Below are positions 16,529-24,378 of a DNA stretch of 64,000 nt, piece after piece (within the stretch, counting starts at the first letter, position 1; each line of letters opens with the position of its first letter). The stretch comes from Salinimicrobium gaetbulicola (GTDB lineage: Bacteria; Bacteroidota; Bacteroidia; Flavobacteriales; Flavobacteriaceae), in the NCBI RefSeq assembly GCF_042676025.1, contig NZ_JBHTJP010000035.1, forward strand, positions 558,001 through 622,000, read 5' to 3'. A program made the translations under genes and the position numbers. A model generated the notes under the pieces. It was not told where the DNA came from and ran no database searches. It worked only from the letters and a program-made list of their open reading frames with translations.

Positions 16529-17714
16529 CTTTTCGTAATATAATTTCAAAGGTGGTGCCTTTGTTTAACTCGCTTTTTAGTACTCGAATTCGTCCCTGGT
16601 GATATTTTTCAATGATCCTTTTTGCGAGTGACAGACCCAGTCCCCAACCTCGTTTTTTAGTGGTGTATCCGGGTTCAAAAATCTGTTTGTATTTGCTTTT
16701 TGGCAGCCCTTTCCCGGTATCCTTAATAAAAATATAGACATGACGGGTATCGTGTTTTAGGCTTATCTCCAGTTCTCCCTTTCCTTTCATGGCATCGATC
16801 GCGTTGCGTACCAGATTTTCAATGGTCCAGCTATAAAGTTGCGGGTTGAGGTTTACAAGAATTGTAACCCTTGGCAGGTCCAGGTTAAAAGTAATGAGCT
16901 TGGAGCTCCTGGCTTTTAGATAATCAAAGGAATCTTTTGTTTTCTCAACGATGTCTACCGGCTGAAGAGTGGGGGCAGATCCTATTTTTGAAAATCTTTC
17001 GGTGATGGTTTGAAGTCGGTCCACATCTTTTTCGATCTCGGTGAGATAGGTGGGATTCACTTTTTCTTCCTTCAGGATCTCTGTCCATCCGATGAGGGAT
17101 GAAAGCGGTGTCCCGATTTGATGCGCCGTTTCCTTTGCCATTCCCGCCCACAACTTGTTCTGCTCACTGGTTTTAGTGGTCTTGTAAAAGAAATAGATCA
17201 CCGCGATGAACAGAATGATAATGAACATAAGAGCCGCAGGATAGTATTTCAGTTTGTTGAGCATGGGGGAATTACCATAATAAACACGGTTAATTCGCCC
17301 TTCTCCCAAATCCATGTCTATAGGCTGATTTTCAGATTTGATCTCCTTTAAGAAATCCTGAAGTAATTCGGGGTCGTTTCTTACCTCGTCTTCAATATTC
17401 ATGGCATCTACAATGTTCCCGTTCTCATCAACTAGGATTGTAGGGATGCTGGAATTACTGTTTATAATTGCCAGATAAAGGTCAAGGCCGGTGTCTGTGT
17501 CCACCTGATCGAGATACACCTGGGCTGATGCCCAAATGTTCATTTTTCGACGTTCCTCTTCTTTGATTCGCTGAAAGAACGCAACAGCATTCCAAACGAT
17601 AAGTGAAATAAGTATTAGGGAAGTAAGGATAATGAACCAGCGGCGAAAGTTCCTTTTATCTGAAAACCTCATGTAGGCAATGCTTTTTGTGCGTTTAAAT
17701 ATAAGTGTTTTCAC
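16512..17714 (-). CDS. Sensor histidine kinase
   Basis: A 400-residue membrane kinase. Helices at about 27-45 and 160-177 flank a ~110-residue periplasmic domain. The HisKA region has the HPK-type motif KETAHQIGTPLSSLIGW, with H198 as phosphorylation site. HATPase boxes follow: NLVRNAIDAM, DTGKGLP and GLGLSLAKRII. AHQIGTPLSSL is a variant of the usual H-E-L-K/R-T-P motif seen in several Bacteroidetes orphan kinases. A Met at residue 15 could be the real start. No response regulator is adjacent, so its partner is elsewhere. Confidence 0.92.
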   Translation of the reverse strand: MKTLIFKRTKSIAYMRFSDKRNFRRWFIILTSLILISLIVWNAVAFFQRIKEEERRKMNIWASAQVYLDQVDTDTGLDLYLAIINSNSSIPTILVDENGNIVDAMNIEDEVRNDPELLQDFLKEIKSENQPIDMDLGEGRINRVYYGNSPMLNKLKYYPAALMFIIILFIAVIYFFYKTTKTSEQNKLWAGMAKETAHQIGTPLSSLIGWTEILKEEKVNPTYLTEIEKDVDRLQTITERFSKIGSAPTLQPVDIVEKTKDSFDYLKARSSKLITFNLDLPRVTILVNLNPQLYSWTIENLVRNAIDAMKGKGELEISLKHDTRHVYIFIKDTGKGLPKSKYKQIFEPGYTTKKRGWGLGLSLAKRIIEKYHQGRIRVLKSELNKGTTFEIILRKVRTVA

Positions 17715-17762
17715 TTAATTAATATTGTAGCAGCCTCTTTTTCATTCCTTAGGTGGTTTCGT

Positions 17763-17770
17763 TACCTTTG
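17763..17770 (+). promoter_or_regulatory. Bacteroidetes -7 element (TACCTTTG) that decides the flavin-reductase start
   Basis: TACCTTTG lies 15 bp before the ATG at 17786. A longer reading frame begins at 17753, before this element, so the downstream ATG is the better start. Confidence 0.7.
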
Positions 17771-17785
17771 TCAAAATTTTTGAAA

Positions 17786-18664
17786 ATGCTCACTATAGAT
17801 CCAAAGGAAATACCTACCTCTAAGTTGCATCAATACCTGCTGGGAGCCGTCGGTCCAAGGCCAATCGCTTTTGCCAGTACTATTGATGCCGAAGGAAGGC
17901 CGAACTTATCGCCTTTTAGTTTTTTCAATGTCTTTAGTGCAAATCCACCTGTTCTAATATTTTCCCCGGCCAGAAGGGGAAGGGATAATACGGTCAAACA
18001 CACTTTTAATAACGCGAAGGCTACCATGGAAGTGGTGATCAATGTGGTGAACTATGATATGGTGCACCAGGTGTCACTTTCCAGCACCGAGTATGAAGAA
18101 GGTGTCAATGAGTTTGAAAAAGCCGGTTTCAGTATGCTTCCTTCAGAAGTGGTAAAACCTTTCAGGGTAGCAGAAGCTCCCGTGCAATTTGAATGTAAGA
18201 TCAACGAAATAGTAGAACTCGGGAATGAAGGTGGGGCAGGAAACCTGGTAATTTGTGAGGTTTTGAAGATGCATATTCAGAATGAGATTTTAGATGAAAA
18301 TGGTTATATTGACCAGCATAAAATTGACCTGGTTGCACGCATGGGTGGTAACTGGTATTCCCGAGCAATTTCGGGGATGTTCGAAGTGCCAAAACCGCTT
18401 CAGACTTTAGGGATTGGGGTTGATGCTATTTCTGAAGATATCAGGAACAGTAAGGTGCTAACAGGTAATGACCTTGGGAAACTGGGGAATGTGGAAAATT
18501 TGCCTTCCGCAGAAGAAATTAAAGAATTCGTTCAGGGAGATCCTGAAATTTCCGAATTTTTAAAGAATAATAATGGTGAGAATATTCATCATAAGGCAAA
18601 AGAATATTTAGAGAAAAATGATCCGGCTGCAGCCTGGAAAATATTATTAGCAAATAAAATGTGA
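17786..18664 (+). CDS. Flavin reductase-like FMN-binding protein
   Basis: A 292-residue protein of the DIM6/NTAB flavin-reductase family, split-barrel fold. The N terminus MLTIDPKEIPTSKLHQYLLG leads into GPRPIAFASTIDAEGRPNLSPFSFFNVFSANPPVLIFSPA, the typical FMN-binding segment (G-P-R-P-I-A and N-x-S-P-F-S). The ~200-residue core is followed by a C-terminal helical tail found in the Bacteroidetes subgroup. It may reduce flavins for a partner oxygenase, but no partner is adjacent. The next gene begins 1 bp after its stop. Confidence 0.88.
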   Translation: MLTIDPKEIPTSKLHQYLLGAVGPRPIAFASTIDAEGRPNLSPFSFFNVFSANPPVLIFSPARRGRDNTVKHTFNNAKATMEVVINVVNYDMVHQVSLSSTEYEEGVNEFEKAGFSMLPSEVVKPFRVAEAPVQFECKINEIVELGNEGGAGNLVICEVLKMHIQNEILDENGYIDQHKIDLVARMGGNWYSRAISGMFEVPKPLQTLGIGVDAISEDIRNSKVLTGNDLGKLGNVENLPSAEEIKEFVQGDPEISEFLKNNNGENIHHKAKEYLEKNDPAAAWKILLANKM

Positions 18665-18665
18665 T

Positions 18666-19037
18666 ATGGAAGTACAAGGAAAGATTAAGATGATAGGGGA
18701 AACTAAATCCTTTGGAAGCAACGGTTTTAGAAAAAGAGAAGTGGTAGTAACTACAGAAGAGCAATATCCTCAACATATTCTTATTGAGTTTGTGCAGGAC
18801 AAATGTGACCTGCTTAACAATTACGGGGTTGGACAACCGGTTAAGATCGGTGTTAACCTTCGCGGAAGAGAATGGGTGAACCCACAGGGAGAGACCAAAT
18901 ATTTCAACTCTGTTCAAGGATGGAGAATTGAAAACCTTGCCGCTCAGCCTCAAGGTGGTGCTCCGGTTCCTCCGGCAGACCAGTTTGAGCCTGCGAGCGA
19001 TATGAATGACGAAGATTATGACGATCTTCCTTTCTAG
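18666..19037 (+). CDS. DUF3127 protein, OB-fold-like
   Basis: A 123-residue protein of the Bacteroidetes family DUF3127. The first ~95 residues read like a single OB-fold related to single-stranded-DNA-binding proteins: MEVQGKIKMIGETKSFGSN, KREVVVTTEEQYPQHILIEFV, and NLRGREWVNPQGETKYFNS. An acidic, Pro-rich C-terminal tail ends NDEDYDDLPF, strikingly like the SSB tail that recruits partner proteins (usually DDDIPF). It is cotranscribed with the flavin reductase gene (1-bp gap) and followed by a terminator. ssDNA binding is an inference. Confidence 0.82.
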   Translation: MEVQGKIKMIGETKSFGSNGFRKREVVVTTEEQYPQHILIEFVQDKCDLLNNYGVGQPVKIGVNLRGREWVNPQGETKYFNSVQGWRIENLAAQPQGGAPVPPADQFEPASDMNDEDYDDLPF

Positions 19038-19057
19038 AAATTAGTAAATGAATTGTG

Positions 19058-19085
19058 AGCCCGGGAGATCTTCCGGGCTTTTTTT
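19058..19085 (+). terminator. Intrinsic terminator after the DUF3127 gene
   Basis: AGCCCGG and CCGGGCT form the stem, followed by seven or more T. Confidence 0.92.
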
Positions 19086-19133
19086 ATTTTCAGCAATTCG
19101 CTATTTTTCCCTCTAAATAAAAATTGTTTCTGC

Positions 19134-19772
19134 TTGAAATTTCTGGGTCCAAATGATGATTTTCCGCCGGTAGAATCGGCGAACGCTGTAGGATTGCTGG
19201 CCTATGGAGGAGACCTTTCTCCTCAACGGCTTCTAAAAGCCTATTCCATGGGGATATTTCCGTGGTATGATGCCAACCAGCCCATTTTATGGTGGAGCCC
19301 TGATCCCAGAATGGTATTGTTTCCGGAAAATCTCAAGGTCTCAAAAAGTATGAAACAACTTCTTAAGAAAGACGTTTTTAATGTCACTTTCAACAGGGAT
19401 TTCAAGGCTGTGATCGACAATTGTTCTACGGTACCAAGGAAAGGCCAGGAAGGCACCTGGATCACTCCTAAAATGAAACAGGCATACCTGGAATTACACC
19501 GGGAAGGAATTGTCTATTCGGTTGAGGTGTGGGATGAAAATGAACTCGTGGGAGGGCTCTACGGAATATATCTGAAGGAAAAGAAAGTCTTCTGCGGGGA
19601 GAGCATGTTCGCCAAAAAGAGCAATGCCTCTAAATACGGATTTATCAAGTTGGTGGAGAAGCTTAAGGCGGAAGGAGTGGAGGTTATAGACTGCCAGGTG
19701 TATACTGATCATCTTGCCAGCCTGGGTGCCGCAGAGATCCCCAGAGTGATTTTCCTGGAATACCTGAAATAA
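19134..19772 (+). CDS. aat: Leucyl/phenylalanyl-tRNA-protein transferase
   Basis: Adds Leu or Phe from aminoacyl-tRNA to proteins with N-terminal Lys or Arg, marking them for ClpAP (N-end rule). It is 212 residues. Typical blocks are FPPVESAN, GLLAYGGDLSPQRLLKAYSMGIFPWY, PILWWSPDPRMVLFPE, GTWITPKMKQAYLELHREG, and VVGGLYGI-like GGLYGIYL with FCGESMF. The start is TTG, as there is no ATG before the conserved FLGPNDDFPP. It stands alone after a terminator. Confidence 0.95.
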   Translation: MKFLGPNDDFPPVESANAVGLLAYGGDLSPQRLLKAYSMGIFPWYDANQPILWWSPDPRMVLFPENLKVSKSMKQLLKKDVFNVTFNRDFKAVIDNCSTVPRKGQEGTWITPKMKQAYLELHREGIVYSVEVWDENELVGGLYGIYLKEKKVFCGESMFAKKSNASKYGFIKLVEKLKAEGVEVIDCQVYTDHLASLGAAEIPRVIFLEYLK

Positions 19773-19774
19773 GC

Positions 19775-20353
19775 TCAGGCCATATTTTTTACCTCTTCAT
19801 GACGAAAGCAATCCATCTCATGGTCATTTACCATACCCGTTGCCTGCATATGCGCGTAGACCACGGTTGGCCCCACGAACTTAAAACCTCTTTTTTTAAG
19901 GTCCTTACTAATCGCGATACTTAGGTCTGTGCTGGCAGGAGCTTGTTTGTAACTTTTCAGGTTGGTTTGGATAGGTTTCCCATCTACGAACTTCCAGATG
20001 TATCCAGAAAATGAACCGAATTCTTCCTGGATCTTCATATAAGCTTCCGCATTTGATATACTTGCCAGGATCTTTTGTTTATTCCGAATGATCCCACTGT
20101 CATTCATCAGTTCCTCTACCTTTTCTTTAGAATAATCGGCGATCTTTTTATAATCAAAGTTGTCAAAAGCCTTTCTGAAATTCTCCCTTTTCCGAAGAAT
20201 AGTGATCCAGCTAAGTCCGGCCTGAAAGGTTTCCAGGATCAAAAATTCAAAAAGCTGGTCGTCTTCGTAAAGTGGAACTCCCCATTCGGTGTCATGATAG
20301 GCTTCGTAAAGGGCGTCGCCTTCACACCAGCCGCAACGTTGCTTTTTTTCCAT
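19775..20353 (-). CDS. tag: DNA-3-methyladenine glycosylase I
   Basis: Base-excision repair glycosylase that removes 3-methyladenine. With the Met at 20353 the protein is 192 residues, the Tag standard. A longer frame from 20458 runs through the upstream gene and is rejected. The N terminus MEKKQRCGWCEGDALYEAYHDTEWG contains the zinc-snap Cys and His and the conserved HDTEWG; LETFQAGLSW and the C-terminal VNDHEMDCFRHEE (zinc His/Cys) complete the signature. The start codon overlaps the stop of the TonB-like gene (TAATG). Confidence 0.95.
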   Translation of the reverse strand: MEKKQRCGWCEGDALYEAYHDTEWGVPLYEDDQLFEFLILETFQAGLSWITILRKRENFRKAFDNFDYKKIADYSKEKVEELMNDSGIIRNKQKILASISNAEAYMKIQEEFGSFSGYIWKFVDGKPIQTNLKSYKQAPASTDLSIAISKDLKKRGFKFVGPTVVYAHMQATGMVNDHEMDCFRHEEVKNMA

Positions 20354-21072
20354 TAGTCCTGAAAATAATAGGTGATGGTTCCGGGCTGAGTCCTTCTCCC
20401 CGGTAATTGTGAAAAACGTGCTCCCAATGCATATTCCAGCGCATTGTCGATTAAACATTCATTGGTGGTGGTGGAACTTCGTTTATTTACTGAAGTTTCG
20501 ATCACCTCACCGTAGTCATTGACCACAATATTCACTACGACCTTGCCTTGTGAATCGCAGGTGTAAATAGGGTTGGGAATGTCAATGGCAGATCTTCCCT
20601 GCAGCGAGAATGAAATAGAACTGCTCCTGAAACTGCCTTTTTTAAGTGAAGTTTCGTTCGTTTGGTTATTCCCTTCGGAAGCTTTCTGAGTTTTTTTTCT
20701 TTTGTTCTCGGTGAGATTGATGTCTCCTGAAGAGGACTTCGCATCATCGGTTTCTGAAGCTTTTTGTTCAGCAGCGTTCTTTTCAAAGATCTCGTCCAGC
20801 CTGCTCTGCATCTTCCGCTGACTTTCTTCCAGGTCCTGGTTGAAGGCCTGGTGGGTCTTTAAAGTGGGAGGTCTTTGAGAAGTTTGTTTTTGTTCCTGCA
20901 GTTTGGGTTCCTGCTTTTTGGTTTCTTCAGGCCTCAGGTCATTGAGTTCAATAAGCGTTTCCCTTACTTTTTTGTTCGCATTGGAAATATTGATGTTGAT
21001 CATGGCCAATAGCAAAACAGAAAAAAGCAGGACAGTAATGATCAGCGCTTTATGTCTCTCAAAAAAATCCAT
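20353..21072 (-). CDS. Energy transducer TonB-like protein
   Basis: A 239-residue protein with one N-terminal helix (about 9-28, ALIITVLLFSVLLLAMININ), a long charged and Gln/Lys-rich periplasmic linker (about 45-145), and a C-terminal domain of about 85 residues resembling TonB (NPIYTCDSQGKVVVNIVVNDYGEVIETSVNKRSSTTTNECLIDNAL, given here in outline). It may energise outer-membrane receptors or act in a related trans-envelope role. It lacks the classic Pro-rich EPxPKP linker and an adjacent ExbB/ExbD. It sits inside the ftsX-uppP-truB-tag operon, with overlaps on both sides of 1-7 bp. Confidence 0.75.
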   Translation of the reverse strand: MDFFERHKALIITVLLFSVLLLAMININISNANKKVRETLIELNDLRPEETKKQEPKLQEQKQTSQRPPTLKTHQAFNQDLEESQRKMQSRLDEIFEKNAAEQKASETDDAKSSSGDINLTENKRKKTQKASEGNNQTNETSLKKGSFRSSSISFSLQGRSAIDIPNPIYTCDSQGKVVVNIVVNDYGEVIETSVNKRSSTTTNECLIDNALEYALGARFSQLPGRRTQPGTITYYFQD

Positions 21073-21078
21073 TTTTGT

Positions 21079-21777
21079 CTATTCTTCCTGAGAAAGATAC
21101 TCATTTACAAAAGAATCGAGGTCATGGGCATCCGCTACGGAATGCTCTCCGATCCTGGTGCGTCGTAAAGCTGAAAGATGCCCGCCGGTTCCCAATTCCT
21201 TTCCGAAATCGTGAGCCAGGCTCCTGATGTATGTTCCTTTACTGCACACCACTCTAAAATGCACTTTCGGCATCTCGATCTGGGTGATCTCGAATTCTGA
21301 AATCTGCACGTTTCGTGCCGAAATCTTGACTTCTTCACCGCTTCGGGCGTATTCATAGAGTCTCTTTCCGTCTTTCTTTAACGCTGAAAACACTGGAGGA
21401 TATTGTTGTATGTCCCCTAAAAAAGCTTTGGTGGCTTCCATTATTTTTTCTTCGGAAAGGTGATCGATCGGATAGGTGGCGTCTACTTCAGTTTCAAGAT
21501 CGTAGGAAGGAGTCGTGGCGCCCAGCGTGATCGAACCGGTGTATTCTTTTTCCTGGCCCTGAATAAGGTCGATGGTTTTGGTGGCTTTTCCGGTACAGAT
21601 GATGAGTAACCCTGAGGCCAGCGGATCCAAAGTTCCGGCATGACCTACCTTTATCTTTTTGATCTTAAAATTCTTCCGGATAAGCCAGCGAACCTTATTG
21701 ACCAACTGAAAGGAGGTCCAGTCCAATGGTTTGTCAAACAGCAATACCTGTCCCGCTTTAAATTCTTCTTCTGTCAT
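21079..21777 (-). CDS. truB: tRNA pseudouridine(55) synthase
   Basis: Makes pseudouridine 55 in the T loop of tRNAs. It is 232 residues, close to the short Bacteroidetes form without a PUA extension. The catalytic motif KVGHAGTLDPLASGLL puts the nucleophile at D51. LLFDKPLDWTSF, VFSALKKDGKRLYEYAR and VVCSKGTYIRSLAHDFG are also present. It lies 5 bp downstream of uppP in the minus-strand operon. Confidence 0.97.
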   Translation of the reverse strand: MTEEEFKAGQVLLFDKPLDWTSFQLVNKVRWLIRKNFKIKKIKVGHAGTLDPLASGLLIICTGKATKTIDLIQGQEKEYTGSITLGATTPSYDLETEVDATYPIDHLSEEKIMEATKAFLGDIQQYPPVFSALKKDGKRLYEYARSGEEVKISARNVQISEFEITQIEMPKVHFRVVCSKGTYIRSLAHDFGKELGTGGHLSALRRTRIGEHSVADAHDLDSFVNEYLSQEE

Positions 21778-21782
21778 AAATC

Positions 21783-22580
21783 TTAGGCAAATGCGTATTC
21801 ATAAGTAATGGCGATCACTCCCACCAGGAAGCAGTAGATCGCAAAATAGGAAAGCTTGCTCTTTCTTACCAACGCGATCATCCAGGTACAGGCCGCGAAA
21901 CCGGCAATGAATGCCGCTGCAAACCCGGCCAAAAGAGGTAATGGTTCAATGGTGGTTCCGGTTAAGTCTCCGCTTAAAAGGTCTTTTGCGATCTTTCCGA
22001 GGATAAGAGGCACGACCATTAAAAACGAAAAACGTGCGGCTTTAGCCTTGTCATTCCCAAGTAATACCGAAGTTGAGATCGTTGCTCCACTTCTTGAAAT
22101 ACCGGGAAGTATGGCGATCGCCTGTGAAACTCCAATTACGAACGCGTCTTTATAACTTACCGGTTTTCCGGTGCTTTTTGCTTTATCTGCCAGCCATAAC
22201 AGCAATGCAGTGATGATTAACATGAATCCTACAAAGGTTAGCGCCCCTCCAAAGAACGTTTCCAGTTCCTCTTCAAAAAGTACACCAACAAGTGCTGCCG
22301 GGATCATGGAGATAATGATTTTCAGGGAGAATTTGAATTCGTCATTCCACTTGAAGGCAAATAACCCGCGGAAGATCTCTGCCACGTCCTTTCTAAAAAC
22401 AAGGATGGTACTTAAAGCTGTCGCGAAATGCAGTACCACTGTTACCATTAATGATTCTTCAGGAACACTTGTATCTCCTAAAATGGCTTTTGCGATCTCT
22501 AAATGACCACTGGATGAAACAGGTAAAAATTCGGTTAAGCCTTGGACGATGCCAAGGAAAATAGCGTCAACAACTTCCAT
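21783..22580 (-). CDS. uppP: Undecaprenyl-diphosphatase
   Basis: Membrane phosphatase that recycles undecaprenyl diphosphate for cell-wall synthesis (BacA family; also gives bacitracin tolerance). It is 265 residues with about seven to eight helices. Active-site motifs are IVQGLTEFLPVSSSGH (Q13, E17 and the 20-26 loop) and PGISRSGATI in the second half, together forming the inverted-repeat active site. It follows the DUF3098 gene at 3 bp and precedes truB at 2 bp, a gene order common in Flavobacteria. Confidence 0.97.
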   Translation of the reverse strand: MEVVDAIFLGIVQGLTEFLPVSSSGHLEIAKAILGDTSVPEESLMVTVVLHFATALSTILVFRKDVAEIFRGLFAFKWNDEFKFSLKIIISMIPAALVGVLFEEELETFFGGALTFVGFMLIITALLLWLADKAKSTGKPVSYKDAFVIGVSQAIAILPGISRSGATISTSVLLGNDKAKAARFSFLMVVPLILGKIAKDLLSGDLTGTTIEPLPLLAGFAAAFIAGFAACTWMIALVRKSKLSYFAIYCFLVGVIAITYEYAFA

Positions 22581-22583
22581 TAT

Positions 22584-22847
22584 TTATTTTCGGGGGTTAA
22601 GAAGAATGGCGTAAACCTCAATTGCAAATCCAAGTAGAACCAGGGCCGGTGCCAGGCGTATCCTTCTCCAGTTGTAGATCTCAGGATTAAAAACGTTTGG
22701 ATCATCACTTCCGCCGCCCGACATGAGAATGAACCCCAGTGCGATCACCGCCAGGCCAATGCCCATGACAATGTAGTTCTTCTTTTCAAAGACGAAGTTA
22801 AGATCCTGTTTGTGCAAAGGTTTTTTGTTGTTCTTCTTCATTTTCAA
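22584..22847 (-). CDS. DUF3098 small membrane protein
   Basis: An 87-residue protein with two transmembrane helices (about 30-44, IVMGIGLAVIALGFILM, and about 68-83). The intervening loop GGGSDDPNVFNPEIYNWRRIRLAPAL fits the Bacteroidetes family DUF3098. In this group it usually lies directly between ftsX and uppP, which suggests a link with cell division or envelope synthesis. Here the ftsX side is interrupted by the GxxExxY cassette. Confidence 0.85.
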   Translation of the reverse strand: MKMKKNNKKPLHKQDLNFVFEKKNYIVMGIGLAVIALGFILMSGGGSDDPNVFNPEIYNWRRIRLAPALVLLGFAIEVYAILLNPRK

Positions 22848-22867
22848 TGATTATATAATTTATTTAA

Positions 22868-22885
22868 GCCACTAATGCACTAATA
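22868..22885 (+). repeat. Left 18-bp inverted repeat flanking the GxxExxY gene
   Basis: GCCACTAATGCACTAATA is the exact reverse complement of the copy at 23332-23349. The two frame the GxxExxY gene and nothing else. Confidence 0.95.
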
Positions 22886-22950
22886 TTCTTTTAATAGCGG
22901 TCAAATTTAGTGACTCTCCTTTTATTTCTCTTCCCTAACTCCTTTTTTCT

Positions 22951-23325
22951 TTAAACCACAATTCGGTGGTGTATTAACTTATCACTTTCAAAATTCGCTA
23001 ATACTGCTAGCTTCAGTTTTGAAATTTTAAGGTAATTTATGCATTGGGCAATGTGTGAATCATGAAGATGAGTAGTAGATTTTAATTCAAGTACTATTTT
23101 TCCGAATACAACAAAATCAGCGAAGAAATGATGAGGCAGGACTGTTTCCTTGTAATGTACTTGGAACTTCTTTTCCCTTTCGTATGGAATTTTGCGTTTT
23201 TTCAATTCATACTCTACAGCATCTGAATAAACAACTTCAAGAAATCCTCCACCTAATTCATTATGAACATCAAAAAGAATACCTACTAATTCATAAGATT
23301 CTTCTTTGTAGAGGAGATTTCCCAT
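22951..23325 (-). CDS. GxxExxY protein, PD-(D/E)XK nuclease-like
   Basis: A 124-residue protein of the GxxExxY family, named for the motif visible here as GFLEVVY (about residues 30-36, within HNELGGGFLEVVYSDA). Later FFADFVV and IVLELKSTTHL give the D...E-x-K pattern of PD-(D/E)XK nucleases. The biochemical function of the family is not established. It interrupts the otherwise tight ftsX-DUF3098-uppP-truB operon in the same orientation and is framed by perfect 18-bp inverted repeats, so it looks like an inserted cassette. Confidence 0.88.
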   Translation of the reverse strand: MGNLLYKEESYELVGILFDVHNELGGGFLEVVYSDAVEYELKKRKIPYEREKKFQVHYKETVLPHHFFADFVVFGKIVLELKSTTHLHDSHIAQCINYLKISKLKLAVLANFESDKLIHHRIVV

Positions 23326-23331
23326 AGGTTA

Positions 23332-23349
23332 TTAGTGCATTAGTGGCAT
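23332..23349 (+). repeat. Right 18-bp inverted repeat flanking the GxxExxY gene
   Basis: TATTAGTGCATTAGTGGC is the perfect reverse complement of the left copy. It ends 3 bp before the ftsX stop codon, showing that the insertion point is directly at the end of ftsX. Confidence 0.95.
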
Positions 23350-23352
23350 TAT

Positions 23353-24231
23353 CTAGTAATATAATTCGTCTGTTTTAAGATTCAGGAAACGCTGGGTCGC
23401 GAAAAACGTACTTAACCAGGTAATTATTACCCCCATCAAGAATACTCCTGCAAAAAGTCCTGCCAGCAGGTAAACATCATTAAGAAGATTCAGTTCAGGG
23501 AAACTTTTATCCATGTAGTAGAGCACGGCGCCCATCCCGGCCAAAGCCAGCACAGCACCTATCATTCCCAGTTTTACACTTTTCCAGATGAAAGGCCTTC
23601 TAATGAACCTTTTTGTGGCGCCCACCATTTGCATGGTCTTAATGATGAATCTTTTGGAGTAAACCGCCAGTCTTATAGAACTGTTGATCAATAATACGGC
23701 GATAAAAGTGAAAATTCCGCTCACCACCAGTATCCAGAAACTTATCCTGGTAACGTTCTCATTTAATAGGGAGATAAGTGGTTTGTCATAAACTACTTCA
23801 TCCACAAAACTTTTTGAGGTGAGATCTTCTGCGATCTGGTCAATTTCTCCCGAACTAATATAATCTGCCTTAAGGTAAACGTCGATCGAATTTTGAAGCG
23901 GGTTGTAGCCCAGGAATTCCATGAAATCCTCACCAATTTCCTTGCTGTGTGCTTCGGCTGCTTCCTCTTTAGAAACGTAATTGGTTGTCCTGGTATATTC
24001 TGCCAGAGCCAGGCTTTTGTTGAGCTGATTGATCTCAACTTCTTTCGCCGTATCCTTCAGGTAGATGGTAAGGGCGATCTGTTCCTTGAAGTGGTCAGCT
24101 ATTTTCTTGGTGTTCAATACCAACAAACCAAGCAGGCCCAATAGAAAAAGCACCAGCCCAATACTGATCACTACCGAAAAATAAGAGGAAATAAGACGTC
24201 TTTTTTGATACCTTTCAAAAGATGAACTCAT
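23353..24231 (-). CDS. ftsX: Cell-division ABC transporter permease FtsX
   Basis: Permease partner of the ATPase FtsE, which regulates peptidoglycan hydrolases at the septum. From the Met at 24231 it is 292 residues; a longer frame begins at 24306 but adds a non-homologous N terminus. The first helix is about residues 18-42 (VVISIGLVLFLLGLLGLLVL), followed by a periplasmic domain and three C-terminal helices. The cytosolic block SKRFIIKTMQMVGATKRFIRRPF is typical of FtsX. ftsE is not adjacent, which is common in Bacteroidetes. First gene of the minus operon ending in tag. Confidence 0.94.
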   Translation of the reverse strand: MSSSFERYQKRRLISSYFSVVISIGLVLFLLGLLGLLVLNTKKIADHFKEQIALTIYLKDTAKEVEINQLNKSLALAEYTRTTNYVSKEEAAEAHSKEIGEDFMEFLGYNPLQNSIDVYLKADYISSGEIDQIAEDLTSKSFVDEVVYDKPLISLLNENVTRISFWILVVSGIFTFIAVLLINSSIRLAVYSKRFIIKTMQMVGATKRFIRRPFIWKSVKLGMIGAVLALAGMGAVLYYMDKSFPELNLLNDVYLLAGLFAGVFLMGVIITWLSTFFATQRFLNLKTDELYY

Positions 24232-24322
24232 ATGGCAGATTCGTAAATTTCTGTAAAAATAAGAAAGTAAATCATTCTCTTTCTTTAAAACGCCCAAACT
24301 TTTCACTTTCGTACATTAACCG

Positions 24323-24330
24323 TATTTTTG
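24323..24330 (+). promoter_or_regulatory. Bacteroidetes -7 element (TATTTTTG) for leuS
   Basis: TATTTTTG matches TAnnTTTG, 49 bp before the leuS ATG. The leader includes a short hairpin, TTTCCGAAGGATTTCGGAAG. Confidence 0.65.
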
Positions 24331-24378
24331 CCCTTTCCGAAGGATTTCGGAAGTTTAAAAATGAGATGCTGACAAGAT

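Noticed and set aside
22853..23368. Possible target-site duplication ATATAATT around the GxxExxY cassette
   Set aside because: The two copies lie at different distances from the repeats (7 and 11 bp) and the motif is AT-rich, so chance is likely.
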